The notes under the pieces: model-generated
What the model was told of the DNA's origin: nothing
The model's database searches: none
Seen by the model: the letters and a program-made list of their open reading frames with translations, nothing else
Assembly (NCBI RefSeq): GCF_013364195.1
Contig: NZ_CP054918.1
Span: 1,038,501-1,102,500 of the forward strand
Direction of reading: 5' to 3'
DNA length: 64,000 nt
DNA from: Streptomyces sp. NA04227
GTDB taxonomy: Bacteria; Actinomycetota; Actinomycetes; Streptomycetales; Streptomycetaceae
Position numbers and translations under genes: made by a program
Shown: piece by piece, positions 53,312 to 64,000 of the stretch
Position numbering within the stretch: position 1 is the first letter of the stretch
How the letters are laid out: every line of letters starts with the position of its first letter

Positions 53312-54340
53312 TCATATCCGCCCCGTCCGGCGCTCGGTGACGAGCAGCCAGATCAGATACGCGCCGCCGAGGACCCCGGTGAGCACGCCGACCGGCAACT
53401 GGTCGGCGCCGAAGACCCGTTGGGACGTCAGGTCGGCGCCGACGAGCAGGGCGGCGCCCATGACGGTGGCGGGGCCGAGGTTGGGTCCGGGCGCCCGGGT
53501 GAGCCGCTTGGCGAGCTGGGGCGCGGTGAGGGCGACGAAGCCGACCGGACCGGCCGCGGCGGTCGCACCGGCGGTGAGCACGACCGCGGCGAGCATCAGC
53601 AGCATGCGGGTGCGTTCGACACGTATCCCGAGCGCCCCGGCGCAGTCGTCGCCCATTTCGAGCATCCGCAGCGCGCGGCCCCCGCCGAGTGCCAGGGGTA
53701 CGAGCACCGCGCACAGCGCGCACAGCGGCCAGACCTGGTCCCAGCCGCGGCCGGAGAGCGAACCGGTCATCCAGACCAGGGCGCGGGCGGCGTCCACCAG
53801 GTCGGCCTTGGTGAGCAGATAGCCGTTGACGGCGGTGACCATGGCGCAGACGCCGATGCCGACCAGGACCAGACGGTAGCCGTGGACCCCGCGCTTCCAG
53901 GCGAGTACGTAGATGGCGAGGCCGGTGACCAGTCCGCCGACGAGCGCGCCGCCCGCGACCTGGAGGGAGGTGCCGCCGAACAGCACGATGACGACGAGCG
54001 CGCCCGCCGTGGAGCCCTGGCCTAGACCGAGGATGTCGGGGCTGCCCAGCGGATTGCGGGACAGGGACTGGAAGATGGCGCCGCCGAGGCCGAGCGCGGA
54101 CCCGACCAGGAGGGCGACCAGGACCCGCGGCAGCCGCAGGTCGTTGACGACGAACTCCTGGCCGGTGCTGCCGTTGCCGAGCAGGGTACGGATCACGTCG
54201 GCGAAGCCGATGGGGTAGTCGCCGGTGCCGATGAGGACGACGCTCACCGTGAGCGCGGCGGCGAGCAGACCGGTGACGACCACCGTGCTGCGTATGTCGA
54301 GCCTCAGCGAGTAACCGGCGCGGGTGCGGATCGACTTCAC
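53312..54340 (-). CDS. FecCD-family siderophore permease
   Basis: 342-aa membrane protein of the BtuC/FecCD type, with about ten hydrophobic stretches. Signatures: LRLPRVLVALLVGSALGLGG (about residue 65), SRNPLGSPDILGLGQG and GPVGFVALTAPQLAKRLTR, which carries the ATPase-contact loop. GTG 54340 overlaps the stop of the upstream permease (GTGA). The gap of 148 bp to the ATPase contains the G-rich repeat. Confidence 0.94.
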   Translation of the reverse strand: MKSIRTRAGYSLRLDIRSTVVVTGLLAAALTVSVVLIGTGDYPIGFADVIRTLLGNGSTGQEFVVNDLRLPRVLVALLVGSALGLGGAIFQSLSRNPLGSPDILGLGQGSTAGALVVIVLFGGTSLQVAGGALVGGLVTGLAIYVLAWKRGVHGYRLVLVGIGVCAMVTAVNGYLLTKADLVDAARALVWMTGSLSGRGWDQVWPLCALCAVLVPLALGGGRALRMLEMGDDCAGALGIRVERTRMLLMLAAVVLTAGATAAAGPVGFVALTAPQLAKRLTRAPGPNLGPATVMGAALLVGADLTSQRVFGADQLPVGVLTGVLGGAYLIWLLVTERRTGRI

Positions 54341-55380
54341 AGCTGCGCCATCCTCTGCCGCCGTACGAGCAGGACGAAGACCGGTCCGCCGATCACCGCG
54401 GTGACGATGCCGACCTGGAGTTCCGCGGGCCGCGCGATCACCCGGCCGAGCACGTCGGCGCCGAGCAGCAGCACCGGCGAGAGCACCGCCGAGTACGGCA
54501 GGATCCAGCGCATGTCCGGGCCGGTCAGGCCGCGTACGACATGCGGGATCATCAGGCCGACGAAGGCGATGGGGCCGCAGGCGGCGGTGGCCGCACCGCA
54601 CAGCAGGGTGGCCGCGACCATGGCCAGGGCGCGGGTGCGGCCGAGCCGGGTGCCGAGCGCCTTCGCGGTGTCGTCGCCCAGGGCGAGGGCGTTGAGCGGG
54701 CGGGCCAGGGCGAGGGCGAGCAGGGTGCCGAGCGCGAGGAAGGGCAGGACCTGGGTCAGGGTCTCGTCATTGGCGTACGAGAGCGAACCGACCGTCCAGA
54801 AGCGCATTTTGCCCAGTGCGGCATCGTCGACGATCATCACGGCCTGGAGATAGCCGGACAGGGCCGCGGTCAGCGCGGTGCCCGCCAGGGCGAGCCGGAC
54901 CGGTGTCGCGCTGCGGCTGCCGCCGAGGGCGTAGACGAGGACCCCGACCGCCGCGGCTCCCGCGAAGGCGAACCAGACGTAGCCGCGCAGCGAGGTGACG
55001 CCGAGGAAGGTGATGGCGGTGACCACCGCGGCCGAGGCTCCGGCGTTGATGCCGAGCAGTCCGGGGTCGGCGAGCGGATTGCGGGTCAGCGCCTGGAGCA
55101 CGGCTCCGGCGAGTCCCAGCGCCGCTCCGGCGAGCAGCCCGAGCGCGGTGCGCGAGAGCCGCTCACCGACCACGACGTCGCTGAAGGTGCCCGAATCCTG
55201 GAAGAGGCCGTGCCAGACCTGGTCGAGCGAGAGCGGTTTGGCGCCGACGGCGACACTCGTGAGCGCGAGAACGGCCAGTACCGCGACGGCCGCGAGCAGA
55301 CCGGCGCCGCGTATCGCGCCTCGGGCGCGGGGCACGACGGGGCTCGCCGTGCGCTGTTCGGGAGGACCTTCAACCAACAC
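54337..55380 (-). CDS. FecCD-family siderophore permease
   Basis: 347-aa membrane protein, first of the operon. Signatures: RLSRTALGLLAGAALGLAGA (about 75), TRNPLADPGLLGINAGAS and GPIAFVGLMIPHVVRGLTGP. GTG 55380 has no ribosome site; TAACCT 6 nt upstream would place the start of transcription at the GTG, i.e. leaderless. The iron box 55385-55403 covers this promoter, so expression is expected in low iron. The two permeases would form a heterodimer with the ATPase at 52351-53163. Confidence 0.94.
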   Translation of the reverse strand: MLVEGPPEQRTASPVVPRARGAIRGAGLLAAVAVLAVLALTSVAVGAKPLSLDQVWHGLFQDSGTFSDVVVGERLSRTALGLLAGAALGLAGAVLQALTRNPLADPGLLGINAGASAAVVTAITFLGVTSLRGYVWFAFAGAAAVGVLVYALGGSRSATPVRLALAGTALTAALSGYLQAVMIVDDAALGKMRFWTVGSLSYANDETLTQVLPFLALGTLLALALARPLNALALGDDTAKALGTRLGRTRALAMVAATLLCGAATAACGPIAFVGLMIPHVVRGLTGPDMRWILPYSAVLSPVLLLGADVLGRVIARPAELQVGIVTAVIGGPVFVLLVRRQRMAQL

Positions 55381-55384
55381 AAGG

Positions 55385-55403
55385 TTAGGTTAGCCTACCC
55401 TGC
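55385..55403. promoter_or_regulatory. Iron box (DmdR/IdeR-type operator)
   Basis: The 19-mer starting TTAGGTTAGCCTA matches the known consensus (TTAGGTTAGSCTAACCTAA) in 16 of 19 positions. It lies over the -10 of the siderophore permease promoter, 5 bp from the start codon. Confidence 0.85.
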
Positions 55404-55468
55404 TTTACGGGGGGGGGTGGGTGGTCGGCCGCAGTCACCTCAGCAGTAACGGCAGCCGCCTGGGGATT

Positions 55469-55492
55469 CGGTCCCACCGGCGGGTGGGACCG
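55469..55492 (-). terminator. HAD phosphatase terminator
   Basis: CGGTCCCACC (55469-55478), loop GGCG, complement 55483-55492; 36 nt past the HAD stop. Confidence 0.65.
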
Positions 55493-55527
55493 GCCTCGCA
55501 CCCACCGGCCGCCCCGCCCTCACCCCC

Positions 55528-56556
55528 TCAAAGCCCCAGCCGCGCCAGCGCCTTGCCCGCGTCCCCGCGCCACGCGTCCTCACCCCCGGCGCTCCAGGCC
55601 GCCGCGCACAGCGCCCGCAACCCGTCCAACGGCGCACCCTCCCCCGCCAGTTCGAGCCCGTCGGAGGAAGTGCTCGCGGTCCAGCCACCACAGGTGAACC
55701 GGCCCTCGCCGCCGCCGACTTCGGGCTGCGGCCCGAGCAGGCCGCGCAGATCGGCGTCGACGTACGTGGGCCGGTGCGCGGGCACCGCCGCGAGGAGCTG
55801 TGCGGCGTCGGTCACGCCGGTGAGGACGAGCAGGGAGTCGACGCCGCCGTTGAACGCGCCCTCGATGTCGGTGTCCAGACGGTCCCCGATCACCAGCGGC
55901 CGCCGTGCGCCGGTGCGCAGCACGGTCTCCCGGTGCATCGGCGGCAACGGCTTTCCCGCCACCTCGGGTTCGGCCCCGGTGGCGATCCGTACCACCTCGA
56001 CCGCAGCCCCGTTGCCCGGGCCGATACCGCGTGCGCCGGGGATGGTCAGATCGGTGTTCGAGGCGAACCACGGCACCCCGCGCGCCACCGCGTACGAGGC
56101 CTCCGCGAAGCGGGACCAGGGCAGTTCGGGCCCGCCGTATCCCTGCACCACCGCGGCGGGATCGTCGTCCGCGGAGTCGACCGGAACGAGCCCGCGCTCG
56201 CGCAGCGCCACCCGCAGCCCCTCGCCGCCGATGACCAGCACCCGCGAACCGGCCGGAATCCGCTCGGCGATGAGCCGGGCCACCGCCTGCGCCGAGGTGA
56301 TCACGTCCTCCGCGCCGGCGGGGACGCCGAGTTCGGTGAGGTGCCGGGCCACCGCGTCGGGAGTGCGCAGCGCGTTGTTCGTGACGTACGCCAGGTGCAT
56401 GCCGTGCGCGCGGGCCTCGGCCAGCGACCCCACCGCGTGCGCGATGGCGGCACCGCCCGCGTACACCACACCGTCCAGGTCGAGCAGGGCCGTGTCGTAC
56501 GCCCTGTCGAGGGGCTCGGCGCTGCCTGCGGGCCGCGTCCTGACAGGGTGGTTCAT
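55528..56556 (-). CDS. HAD-IIA phosphatase (G3P-phosphatase-like)
   Basis: 342-aa cytoplasmic phosphatase. Motif I LLDLDGVVYAGG (nucleophile Asp, about residue 21), motif II TNNALRTP, and motif IV IGDRLDTDIEGAFNGG with metal-binding aspartates. The HAD-IIA cap lies between. Equivalent in place to M. tuberculosis Rv1692, a glycerol-3-phosphate phosphatase, so that activity is the best guess. ATG 56556 (MNHPVRTRPAG); a GTG at 56586 is possible. It ends 36 nt before its terminator. Confidence 0.9.
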   Translation of the reverse strand: MNHPVRTRPAGSAEPLDRAYDTALLDLDGVVYAGGAAIAHAVGSLAEARAHGMHLAYVTNNALRTPDAVARHLTELGVPAGAEDVITSAQAVARLIAERIPAGSRVLVIGGEGLRVALRERGLVPVDSADDDPAAVVQGYGGPELPWSRFAEASYAVARGVPWFASNTDLTIPGARGIGPGNGAAVEVVRIATGAEPEVAGKPLPPMHRETVLRTGARRPLVIGDRLDTDIEGAFNGGVDSLLVLTGVTDAAQLLAAVPAHRPTYVDADLRGLLGPQPEVGGGEGRFTCGGWTASTSSDGLELAGEGAPLDGLRALCAAAWSAGGEDAWRGDAGKALARLGL

Positions 56557-56627
56557 GGTGTTCTCGTTCCTCTCGACGTCGCTCACCCGCTCATCTTCCC
56601 CGCCGTGAACGCACATACGATGCACGG

Positions 56628-57914
56628 ATGACGAACGCAAGTCCGCCAGCCACTCCGCACCCCCGTGGTCTCGAACTCACCCCGTTCCGAGGCCTCCGCT
56701 ACGACCCCGACCGGGTCAGCTCCCTCTCCGCGGTGACCTCGCCCCCGTACGACGTGGTGGTACGTCCCGACGGTCTGCACCATCTCGAATCGGCCGACCC
56801 GTACAACATCGTCCGTCTCATCCTGCCGCAGGCCGCCGACCCCTCGGCGCGCGGCGAGCAGGCCGCCGGGACGCTCAACCGCTGGCTCGCGGAGGGCATC
56901 CTGGCCGCCGACGAGACGCCGGGCTTGTACGTCTACGAACAGCGCACCGGAAGTCTCCTCCAGCGCGGAGTGATCGGCGCGCTGCGGCTCTCGCGCCCCG
57001 AGGAGGGCGTGGTCCTGCCGCACGAGGACGTCATGGACGCGGTCGTCGCCGACCGTGCCGCGCTGATGGGCGCCACGGCCGCGAACCTCGAACCGCTGCT
57101 GCTCTCCTACCGCAGCGACGGCGCCGCCTCCGCGACCGCCGAGGTCATCGAGCGCACCGTGACCCGCGAGCCGGTACTTCGGACCACCACCGAGGACGGC
57201 GTTCGCCACTCGCTCTGGCCGGTGACCGAGACCGCCGAACTCACCGCCGTCCAGGCCGATCTCGCCCGTCACCAGGCACTGATCGCCGACGGCCACCACC
57301 GCTGGGCGACCTATCTGCGGCTGCGCGAGGAACGCCGGGGCCCCAGCCCCTGGGACTTCGGCCTCGTCCTGCTCGTGGACACCGCCCGCTACCCCCTTCA
57401 GGTACGCGCCATCCACCGGCTGCTGCACCAACTACCCCTGTCGCAGGCGCTGTCCGCGCTCGACGGCGCGTTCCGGGTCCGCACCCTCGGCCGGGACCTG
57501 GCGGCGGCACAGCGCGCCCTCGCCGAGGCCGTGACCGAGGGCAACGCCTTCGTCCTGACCGGCGACGGCACCTTCCACCTCGTCGACCGGCCCGACCCGG
57601 CGCTCCTCGCGGACACCGTCCCGACCGGCTTCCCCGAGGCCTGGCGCACCCTCGACGCGACGGTCCTGCACTCGACCCTGCTCGACCACGTCTGGCGCAT
57701 CCCCGACACCCCCGAACGCATCGGCTACATCCACGACCCCGTCGCCACCGTCGCCAAGGCCGAACACGACGGCAGTACGGCGGTCCTGATGCACCCCGTC
57801 GACGAGGACGTCGTACGCGAGCTCGCCCAGCAGGGCGTCACCATGCCCCGCAAGTCCACCTCGTTCGGACCGAAACCGGCGACTGGGCTGGTGTTGCGGA
57901 GCCTTGGGGTGTGA
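56628..57914 (+). CDS. DUF1015 family protein
   Basis: 428-aa soluble protein. N-terminus GLELTPFRGLRYDPDRVSSL and VTSPPYDVV are the DUF1015 start signature, and the family motif IADGHHRWATYLRLREE occurs at about residue 220; the end has MPRKSTSFGPKPATGLVLRS, also conserved. Family function is unknown. ATG 56628 is preceded by TACGAT 6 nt upstream, suggesting a leaderless transcript; no ribosome site. Divergent from the HAD gene (71 bp between). A 24-bp-stem terminator lies downstream. Confidence 0.9.
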   Translation: MTNASPPATPHPRGLELTPFRGLRYDPDRVSSLSAVTSPPYDVVVRPDGLHHLESADPYNIVRLILPQAADPSARGEQAAGTLNRWLAEGILAADETPGLYVYEQRTGSLLQRGVIGALRLSRPEEGVVLPHEDVMDAVVADRAALMGATAANLEPLLLSYRSDGAASATAEVIERTVTREPVLRTTTEDGVRHSLWPVTETAELTAVQADLARHQALIADGHHRWATYLRLREERRGPSPWDFGLVLLVDTARYPLQVRAIHRLLHQLPLSQALSALDGAFRVRTLGRDLAAAQRALAEAVTEGNAFVLTGDGTFHLVDRPDPALLADTVPTGFPEAWRTLDATVLHSTLLDHVWRIPDTPERIGYIHDPVATVAKAEHDGSTAVLMHPVDEDVVRELAQQGVTMPRKSTSFGPKPATGLVLRSLGV

Positions 57915-57996
57915 GGGAGAGGCTGATGACCGCGCCCTGCGGGTGAGTTGTACGGGAGGGGCCGCCGGGGTCGACAACTGTGCTTGTAGGGCTGGG

Positions 57997-58022
57997 CATT
58001 TGTCGATCAGGGGACTTGTCGG
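57997..58022. repeat. 26-bp direct repeat, copy 1
   Basis: CATTTGTCGATCAGGGGACT followed by TGTCGG; the partner at 58077-58102 matches in 23 of 26 positions, 80 bp away. Confidence 0.8.
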
Positions 58023-58076
58023 GTACGGGACCCTTCCCGCAAAGCACCTTTCCGGCACGGCACTGGCCCGGCACGG

Positions 58077-58102
58077 CACTTGTCGATCAGGGTATTTGTC
58101 GG
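58077..58102. repeat. 26-bp direct repeat, copy 2
   Basis: Partner of 57997-58022. Confidence 0.8.
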
Positions 58103-58130
58103 TGGCGGACGTCGCCGCTGAGGGAACTCG

Positions 58131-58183
58131 CCGGAACGAATCTCGCCCGGAGGCATTGAGCCTCCGGGCGAGATTCGTTCCGG
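58131..58183 (+). terminator. Terminator with 24-bp stem
   Basis: Perfect 24-bp inverted repeat (58131-58154 with 58160-58183) around a 5-nt loop, the longest stem in the window. About 216 nt past the DUF1015 stop and also downstream of the convergent TPR gene. Confidence 0.85.
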
Positions 58184-58189
58184 GCGCGG

Positions 58190-58227
58190 GCTGAGGGGGA
58201 AGCCGGGTGACGGGCCTTCCCCTCAGC
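58190..58227 (-). terminator. Bulged hairpin after the TPR gene
   Basis: GCTGAGGGGGAAG pairs with CTTCCCCTCAGC (one bulged base); 11 nt past the stop. Confidence 0.55.
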
Positions 58228-58237
58228 CGTGGGTGAG

Positions 58238-60634
58238 TCAGTCCTGCGGGTCGGTGCCGCGGTCGGCGGCTTCGGGGGCCTGGCCGTTGTCGGCCTCCTC
58301 CGCCTCCGCTTCCGCGTCGTCCTTGTCCTCGTCCTCGTCCTCGTCCGTCGTGACGGTCTCGGCAGCCTCAGCGGTGGCTTCGTCTGTCGCGGGAGCTTCG
58401 TCGGTCACGGTGACTTCGTCGGCCACGTGCGCCGCCTCATCGGTGACTGCCGCCTCGTCGTCGGCCGCCGTCTCATCGTCGGCCGCTGCCTCGTCGACGG
58501 GCGCCGCGTCATGCGGCCCTGCGGCCTCGTCCCTCGTCGCCGTCCCGCCGGACCCCGCCTCGTCCTCGTCCATGGCGTCCATGAACTCGATCCCGTCCAG
58601 CTCGGCGAGCCGGTCGGAGGCGTCGGTGGTGCCGTCCTTGTCGGACTCCACCGCCTTCGCGAACCACTCGCGTGCCTCGCTCTCGCGGCCCGCCTCCAAC
58701 AGGACGTCCGCGTAGGCGTACCGCAGCCGTGCGGTCCAGGGCTGTACGGACGACGACGCCAGCTCGGGACTCTGCAGCGTGACGATGGCCGCGTCCAGCT
58801 GGTCCATGTCCCGTCGCGCACCCGCCGCGACGAGCCGCATCTCGACCTGGCCCGCCTTGTCGAGCTTGTGCACCTCCGGCGCACCGGCCATGTCGAGCGC
58901 CTTCTCCGGTCGACCGAGCCCACGCTCGCAGTCCGCCATCACGGGCCACAGATCGGTGTTGCCGGTCATCCGGCGCGCCGCCCTGAACTCCGCCAGCGCC
59001 TCGCTGTACTTCTGATTCGCGTACGCCGCGAACCCGGCCGCCTCACGTACGGCGGCGACTCGCGAGGCCAGCCGCAGCGCGACCCGCGAATAGCCGTACG
59101 CGCCCTCGGGGTCCTCGTCGATCAGACGGGCCACCATCACCAGGTTCCTGGCGACGTCCTCGGCAAGGGTCTTGGGCAGGCTCAGCAACTCCTGCCGTAC
59201 GTCCTTGTCGATCTCCTCGCCCGTGACGTCCTCGGGGATGGGCAGCCGCTTGACGGGCTCGCGCTCCCGATCACGGTCACGGTCGTCCCGGCGGTACCCG
59301 CCGCCGCGTCGGTCGTCCCTGCGGTCGTCGCGGCGGTCGTCACCACGGCGGTCGTCCCGTCCCCGGAACCCACCGGACCGGCCGCGCTCGTCGTCACGCC
59401 GGAAGCCGCGGCCACGGTCGTCCCGGTCCCGGTCCCGGAAGCCTCCACCGCGAGGAGCGTCGCGCCGGTCGTCACGGCGGTCGTCCCGCCGGTCGTCGCG
59501 CCTGTCATCGCGCCGGAAGCCACCGTGGTCGCCACGGCCACCGCGGTCGCCGTCCCTGCGGTCGTCCCGCCGGAAGCCTCCGCCACGGCCCTCGTCGCGC
59601 CGGTCGTCACGGCGGTCGTCGCGGCGGAAACCCTGCCGGTCGCCATCGCGCCGCTCGTCACGCCTGTCGTCCCGGCGGAAGTCCCGGCGGTCGCTGTCCC
59701 TGCTGTCCCTGCGGTCGTCGCGCCGGTCGTCCCTGCGGTCGTCGCGCCGGAACCCACCTCCGCGATTGTCCTCACGCCTGTCGTCGCGCCGGAAGCCTCC
59801 GCCGCCGCCACGACTGTCATCGCGCCGGAAACCGCCGGACTTACGGTCGTCGTCCCTGCGGTACCCGCCCCCGCGGTTGTCGTCCCGCTGGAAGCCGCCG
59901 CCCTCGTCCCGCCGGAACGACGGCCGCTCGTCGCGCCGTTCGTCCCTCGGGAACCGGCCGCCCGGACGGTCGTCACGACGGAAGCCGGGACGGTCGTTGC
60001 GCTCGTCACGACGGAACCCGCCACCACGGCTGTCGCCCCGACTGTCGTCACGTCGGAAGCCGCCACGGTCGTCCCGGCGGTCACCCCGGTCGTCACGACG
60101 GAAGGAAGAACGGTCGTCGTCACGACGGGGCGCCGGACGGTCGTCACGGCGGTCGTCACGGCGGAAGGGGGGCCGTCCGCCCTCTCTACGGAAGCCTCCA
60201 CCGCCACCGCCCCGACTGTCGTCACGTCGGAAGCCACCACGGTCGTCCCGGCGGTCACCCCGGTCGTCACGACGGAAGGAAGAACGGTCGTCGTCACGAC
60301 GGGGCGCCGGACGGTCGTCCCCACGGTCGTCACGGCGGAATCCACCGCCGCGATTGTCGTCGCGACGGAATCCTCCGCCTCGGTTGTCGTCGCGGCGGAA
60401 CCCGCCGCCACGGTTGTCGTCACGACGCCCGTAGCCGCCACGATCGCGGTCACGGTCGTCGCGGCGGCCCTCGCCGCCGCCGTCACCGGAGCGTCGGCCA
60501 CGGTCCCTGTCGTCCCGACGGCCGTATCCACCACGGTCGTTGGGACGACCGCCCGGGCGGCCCGCACCACGGTCCCCACTGTCCCGGCGGCGCTCGTCGC
60601 GCCCGGGTCGGTCCTCGGGAGAGTTGGTGGACAT
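58238..60634 (-). CDS. TPR protein with long RDD/RGG-repeat N-terminus
   Basis: 798 aa. Residues about 10-455 are low-complexity repeats dominated by Arg, Asp and Gly (units such as GGFRRDDNRG, RRDDRRDDRR and GDRGGRGDHGG). The C-terminal part (about 470-680) is helical TPR-like: LLSLPKTLAEDVARNLVMVA, EALAEFRAARRMTGNTDLWP and YAYADVLLEAGRESEAREWF. The last ~120 residues are acidic (DEDEDEDKDD), so the protein is strongly bipolar in charge. ATG 60634 has AGGAG 5 nt upstream. The TPR part matches the Rv1691 position in mycobacteria. The RGG/RDD region suggests RNA binding or phase separation; unproven. Immediately downstream of an rRNA operon terminator. Confidence 0.85.
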   Translation of the reverse strand: MSTNSPEDRPGRDERRRDSGDRGAGRPGGRPNDRGGYGRRDDRDRGRRSGDGGGEGRRDDRDRDRGGYGRRDDNRGGGFRRDDNRGGGFRRDDNRGGGFRRDDRGDDRPAPRRDDDRSSFRRDDRGDRRDDRGGFRRDDSRGGGGGGFRREGGRPPFRRDDRRDDRPAPRRDDDRSSFRRDDRGDRRDDRGGFRRDDSRGDSRGGGFRRDERNDRPGFRRDDRPGGRFPRDERRDERPSFRRDEGGGFQRDDNRGGGYRRDDDRKSGGFRRDDSRGGGGGFRRDDRREDNRGGGFRRDDRRDDRRDDRRDSRDSDRRDFRRDDRRDERRDGDRQGFRRDDRRDDRRDEGRGGGFRRDDRRDGDRGGRGDHGGFRRDDRRDDRRDDRRDDRRDAPRGGGFRDRDRDDRGRGFRRDDERGRSGGFRGRDDRRGDDRRDDRRDDRRGGGYRRDDRDRDREREPVKRLPIPEDVTGEEIDKDVRQELLSLPKTLAEDVARNLVMVARLIDEDPEGAYGYSRVALRLASRVAAVREAAGFAAYANQKYSEALAEFRAARRMTGNTDLWPVMADCERGLGRPEKALDMAGAPEVHKLDKAGQVEMRLVAAGARRDMDQLDAAIVTLQSPELASSSVQPWTARLRYAYADVLLEAGRESEAREWFAKAVESDKDGTTDASDRLAELDGIEFMDAMDEDEAGSGGTATRDEAAGPHDAAPVDEAAADDETAADDEAAVTDEAAHVADEVTVTDEAPATDEATAEAAETVTTDEDEDEDKDDAEAEAEEADNGQAPEAADRGTDPQD

Positions 60635-60703
60635 GGTGACTCCTGTCTTCGGTACCGCAATCATTCTCGCGCAGCCGACTATCGGACGCGCGTCCTGGAA
60701 TAC

Positions 60704-60750
60704 AAAAAAGGACCTGTGGTCCCAGCGTGAACGCTGGGACCACAGGTCCT
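60704..60750 (-). terminator. rRNA operon terminator
   Basis: Perfect 19-bp stem (60709-60727 with 60732-60750), TTCA loop in the transcript, and an A6 run on the + strand at 60704-60709 that reads as a U-tract in the minus transcript. A canonical intrinsic terminator just after the 5S gene. Confidence 0.92.
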
Positions 60751-60758
60751 CAAAGATT

Positions 60759-60877
60759 GTTCGGCGGCGTCCTACTCTCCCACAGGGTCCCCCCTGCAGT
60801 ACCATCGGCGCTGAAAGGCTTAGCTTCCGGGTTCGGAATGTAACCGGGCGTTTCCCTCACGCTATGACCACCGAAAC
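60759..60877 (-). rRNA. rrf: 5S ribosomal RNA
   Basis: About 119 nt. Recognised from the 5' end GTTTCGGTGGTCATAGCG (minus strand), the core AAACGCCCGGTTACATTCCG and the 3' end GTAGGACGCCGCCGAAC. Complete and of Streptomyces type. Followed by the terminator 60704-60750 and preceded by a 136-bp spacer to 23S. Ends are approximate to a few bases. Confidence 0.95.
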
Positions 60878-61013
60878 CCTTTCAGACCCCTGCGAGAAAT
60901 CAGCAGGGAAAGAACAGGGCAGCGAACAAGCACACTCTTCAATTAAGTAGTGAAACTGTTCAGCCAGCACAACTGTTCGTTGTCTGGGAACTACACAGTG
61001 GACGCGAGCAACT

Positions 61014-64000
<2,987 letters not shown>

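Larger units (their letters stand above)
57915..58237. other. Interval with direct repeats and strong terminators
   Basis: 323 bp: a 26-bp direct repeat (57997-58022 and 58077-58102), the DUF1015 terminator (58131-58183) and a bulged hairpin (58190-58227) beside the TPR gene stop. No gene supported. Confidence 0.7.

Noticed and set aside
58229..60730. 833-codon Val/Ala/Pro frame antisense to the TPR gene
   Set aside because: Mirror of the RDD repeats on the other strand; the minus frame has an ideal AGGAG-ATG and a TPR domain.
60878..61013. tRNA in the 23S-5S spacer
   Set aside because: No cloverleaf or conserved TPsiC arm recognised in 136 bp.

Overview
This 64 kb window is high-GC actinobacterial chromosome, almost certainly Streptomyces. 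Evidence: very high GC with strong third-position bias, frequent GTG starts behind GGAGG-type ribosome sites, leaderless starts, streptogrisin-type secreted proteases, a separate SepF paralogue, EF-hand (calerythrin-like) protein, AfsR/NB-ARC-like TPR protein, and 5S and 23S rRNA of Streptomyces type at the right end. The core order (cmk, der, rluB, scpB, scpA, parA, NUDIX, pyrG, recN, NAD kinase, tlyA, HAD phosphatase, TPR protein) is the one known from Mycobacterium tuberculosis Rv1691-Rv1713, so most of the window is old vertically inherited actinobacterial backbone with lineage-specific insertions.

Layout. 1-3 kb: end of an NTF2-like protein, then two tandem streptogrisin precursors (sprD, sprB). 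3.5-6 kb: divergent amino-acid ABC permease and binding lipoprotein with no ATPase. 6-19 kb: DUF5685 Cys-rich protein, sepF, glutaryl-CoA-dehydrogenase-like enzyme, DHA2 efflux pump, PAP2 phosphatase, I78-like inhibitor, stand-alone cytochrome oxidase subunit I, a glycosyltransferase pair and two conserved hypotheticals. 19-24 kb: der, acyltransferase and cmk operon, then aroH-tyrA. 24-29.3 kb: a five-gene, tightly coupled operon (pnuC, nadR-like, NrtR-like NUDIX regulator, ADP-ribosylglycohydrolase, and a protein with two fused nucleotidyltransferase domains). 29.6-36 kb: rluB-scpB-scpA, then a ParA plus ribbon-helix-helix pair, then alanine dehydrogenase. 36-42 kb: EF-hand protein, NB-ARC/TPR protein, ADP-ribose-type NUDIX and pyrG. 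42.8-52 kb: GH15 trehalase/glucoamylase, secreted lipase, glycosyltransferase, recN, NAD kinase, tlyA and two small genes sharing a symmetric divergent promoter. 52-55.4 kb: iron-regulated siderophore uptake operon (two permeases and ATPase) behind an iron box. 55.5-60.6 kb: HAD phosphatase, DUF1015 protein, RDD/RGG-repeat TPR protein. 60.7-64 kb: rRNA operon end (23S partial, 5S, U-tract terminator), transcribed leftward.

Functional themes: chromosome maintenance (ParA, RHH partner, ScpAB, RecN, SepF), NAD and ADP-ribose metabolism (PnuC, NadR, NrtR-like, DraG-like, NAD kinase, NUDIX), ribosome maturation (Der, RluB, TlyA, rRNA) and nucleotide supply (Cmk, PyrG). The most interesting block is the 24-29.5 kb operon, where NAD salvage is joined with ADP-ribose removal and a double RlaP-like nucleotidyltransferase, under a promoter overlapped by a palindrome and preceded by a perfect 8-bp tandem array. 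Convergent gene pairs are commonly separated by long perfect GC hairpins without U-tracts; only the rRNA operon carries a canonical U-tract terminator.
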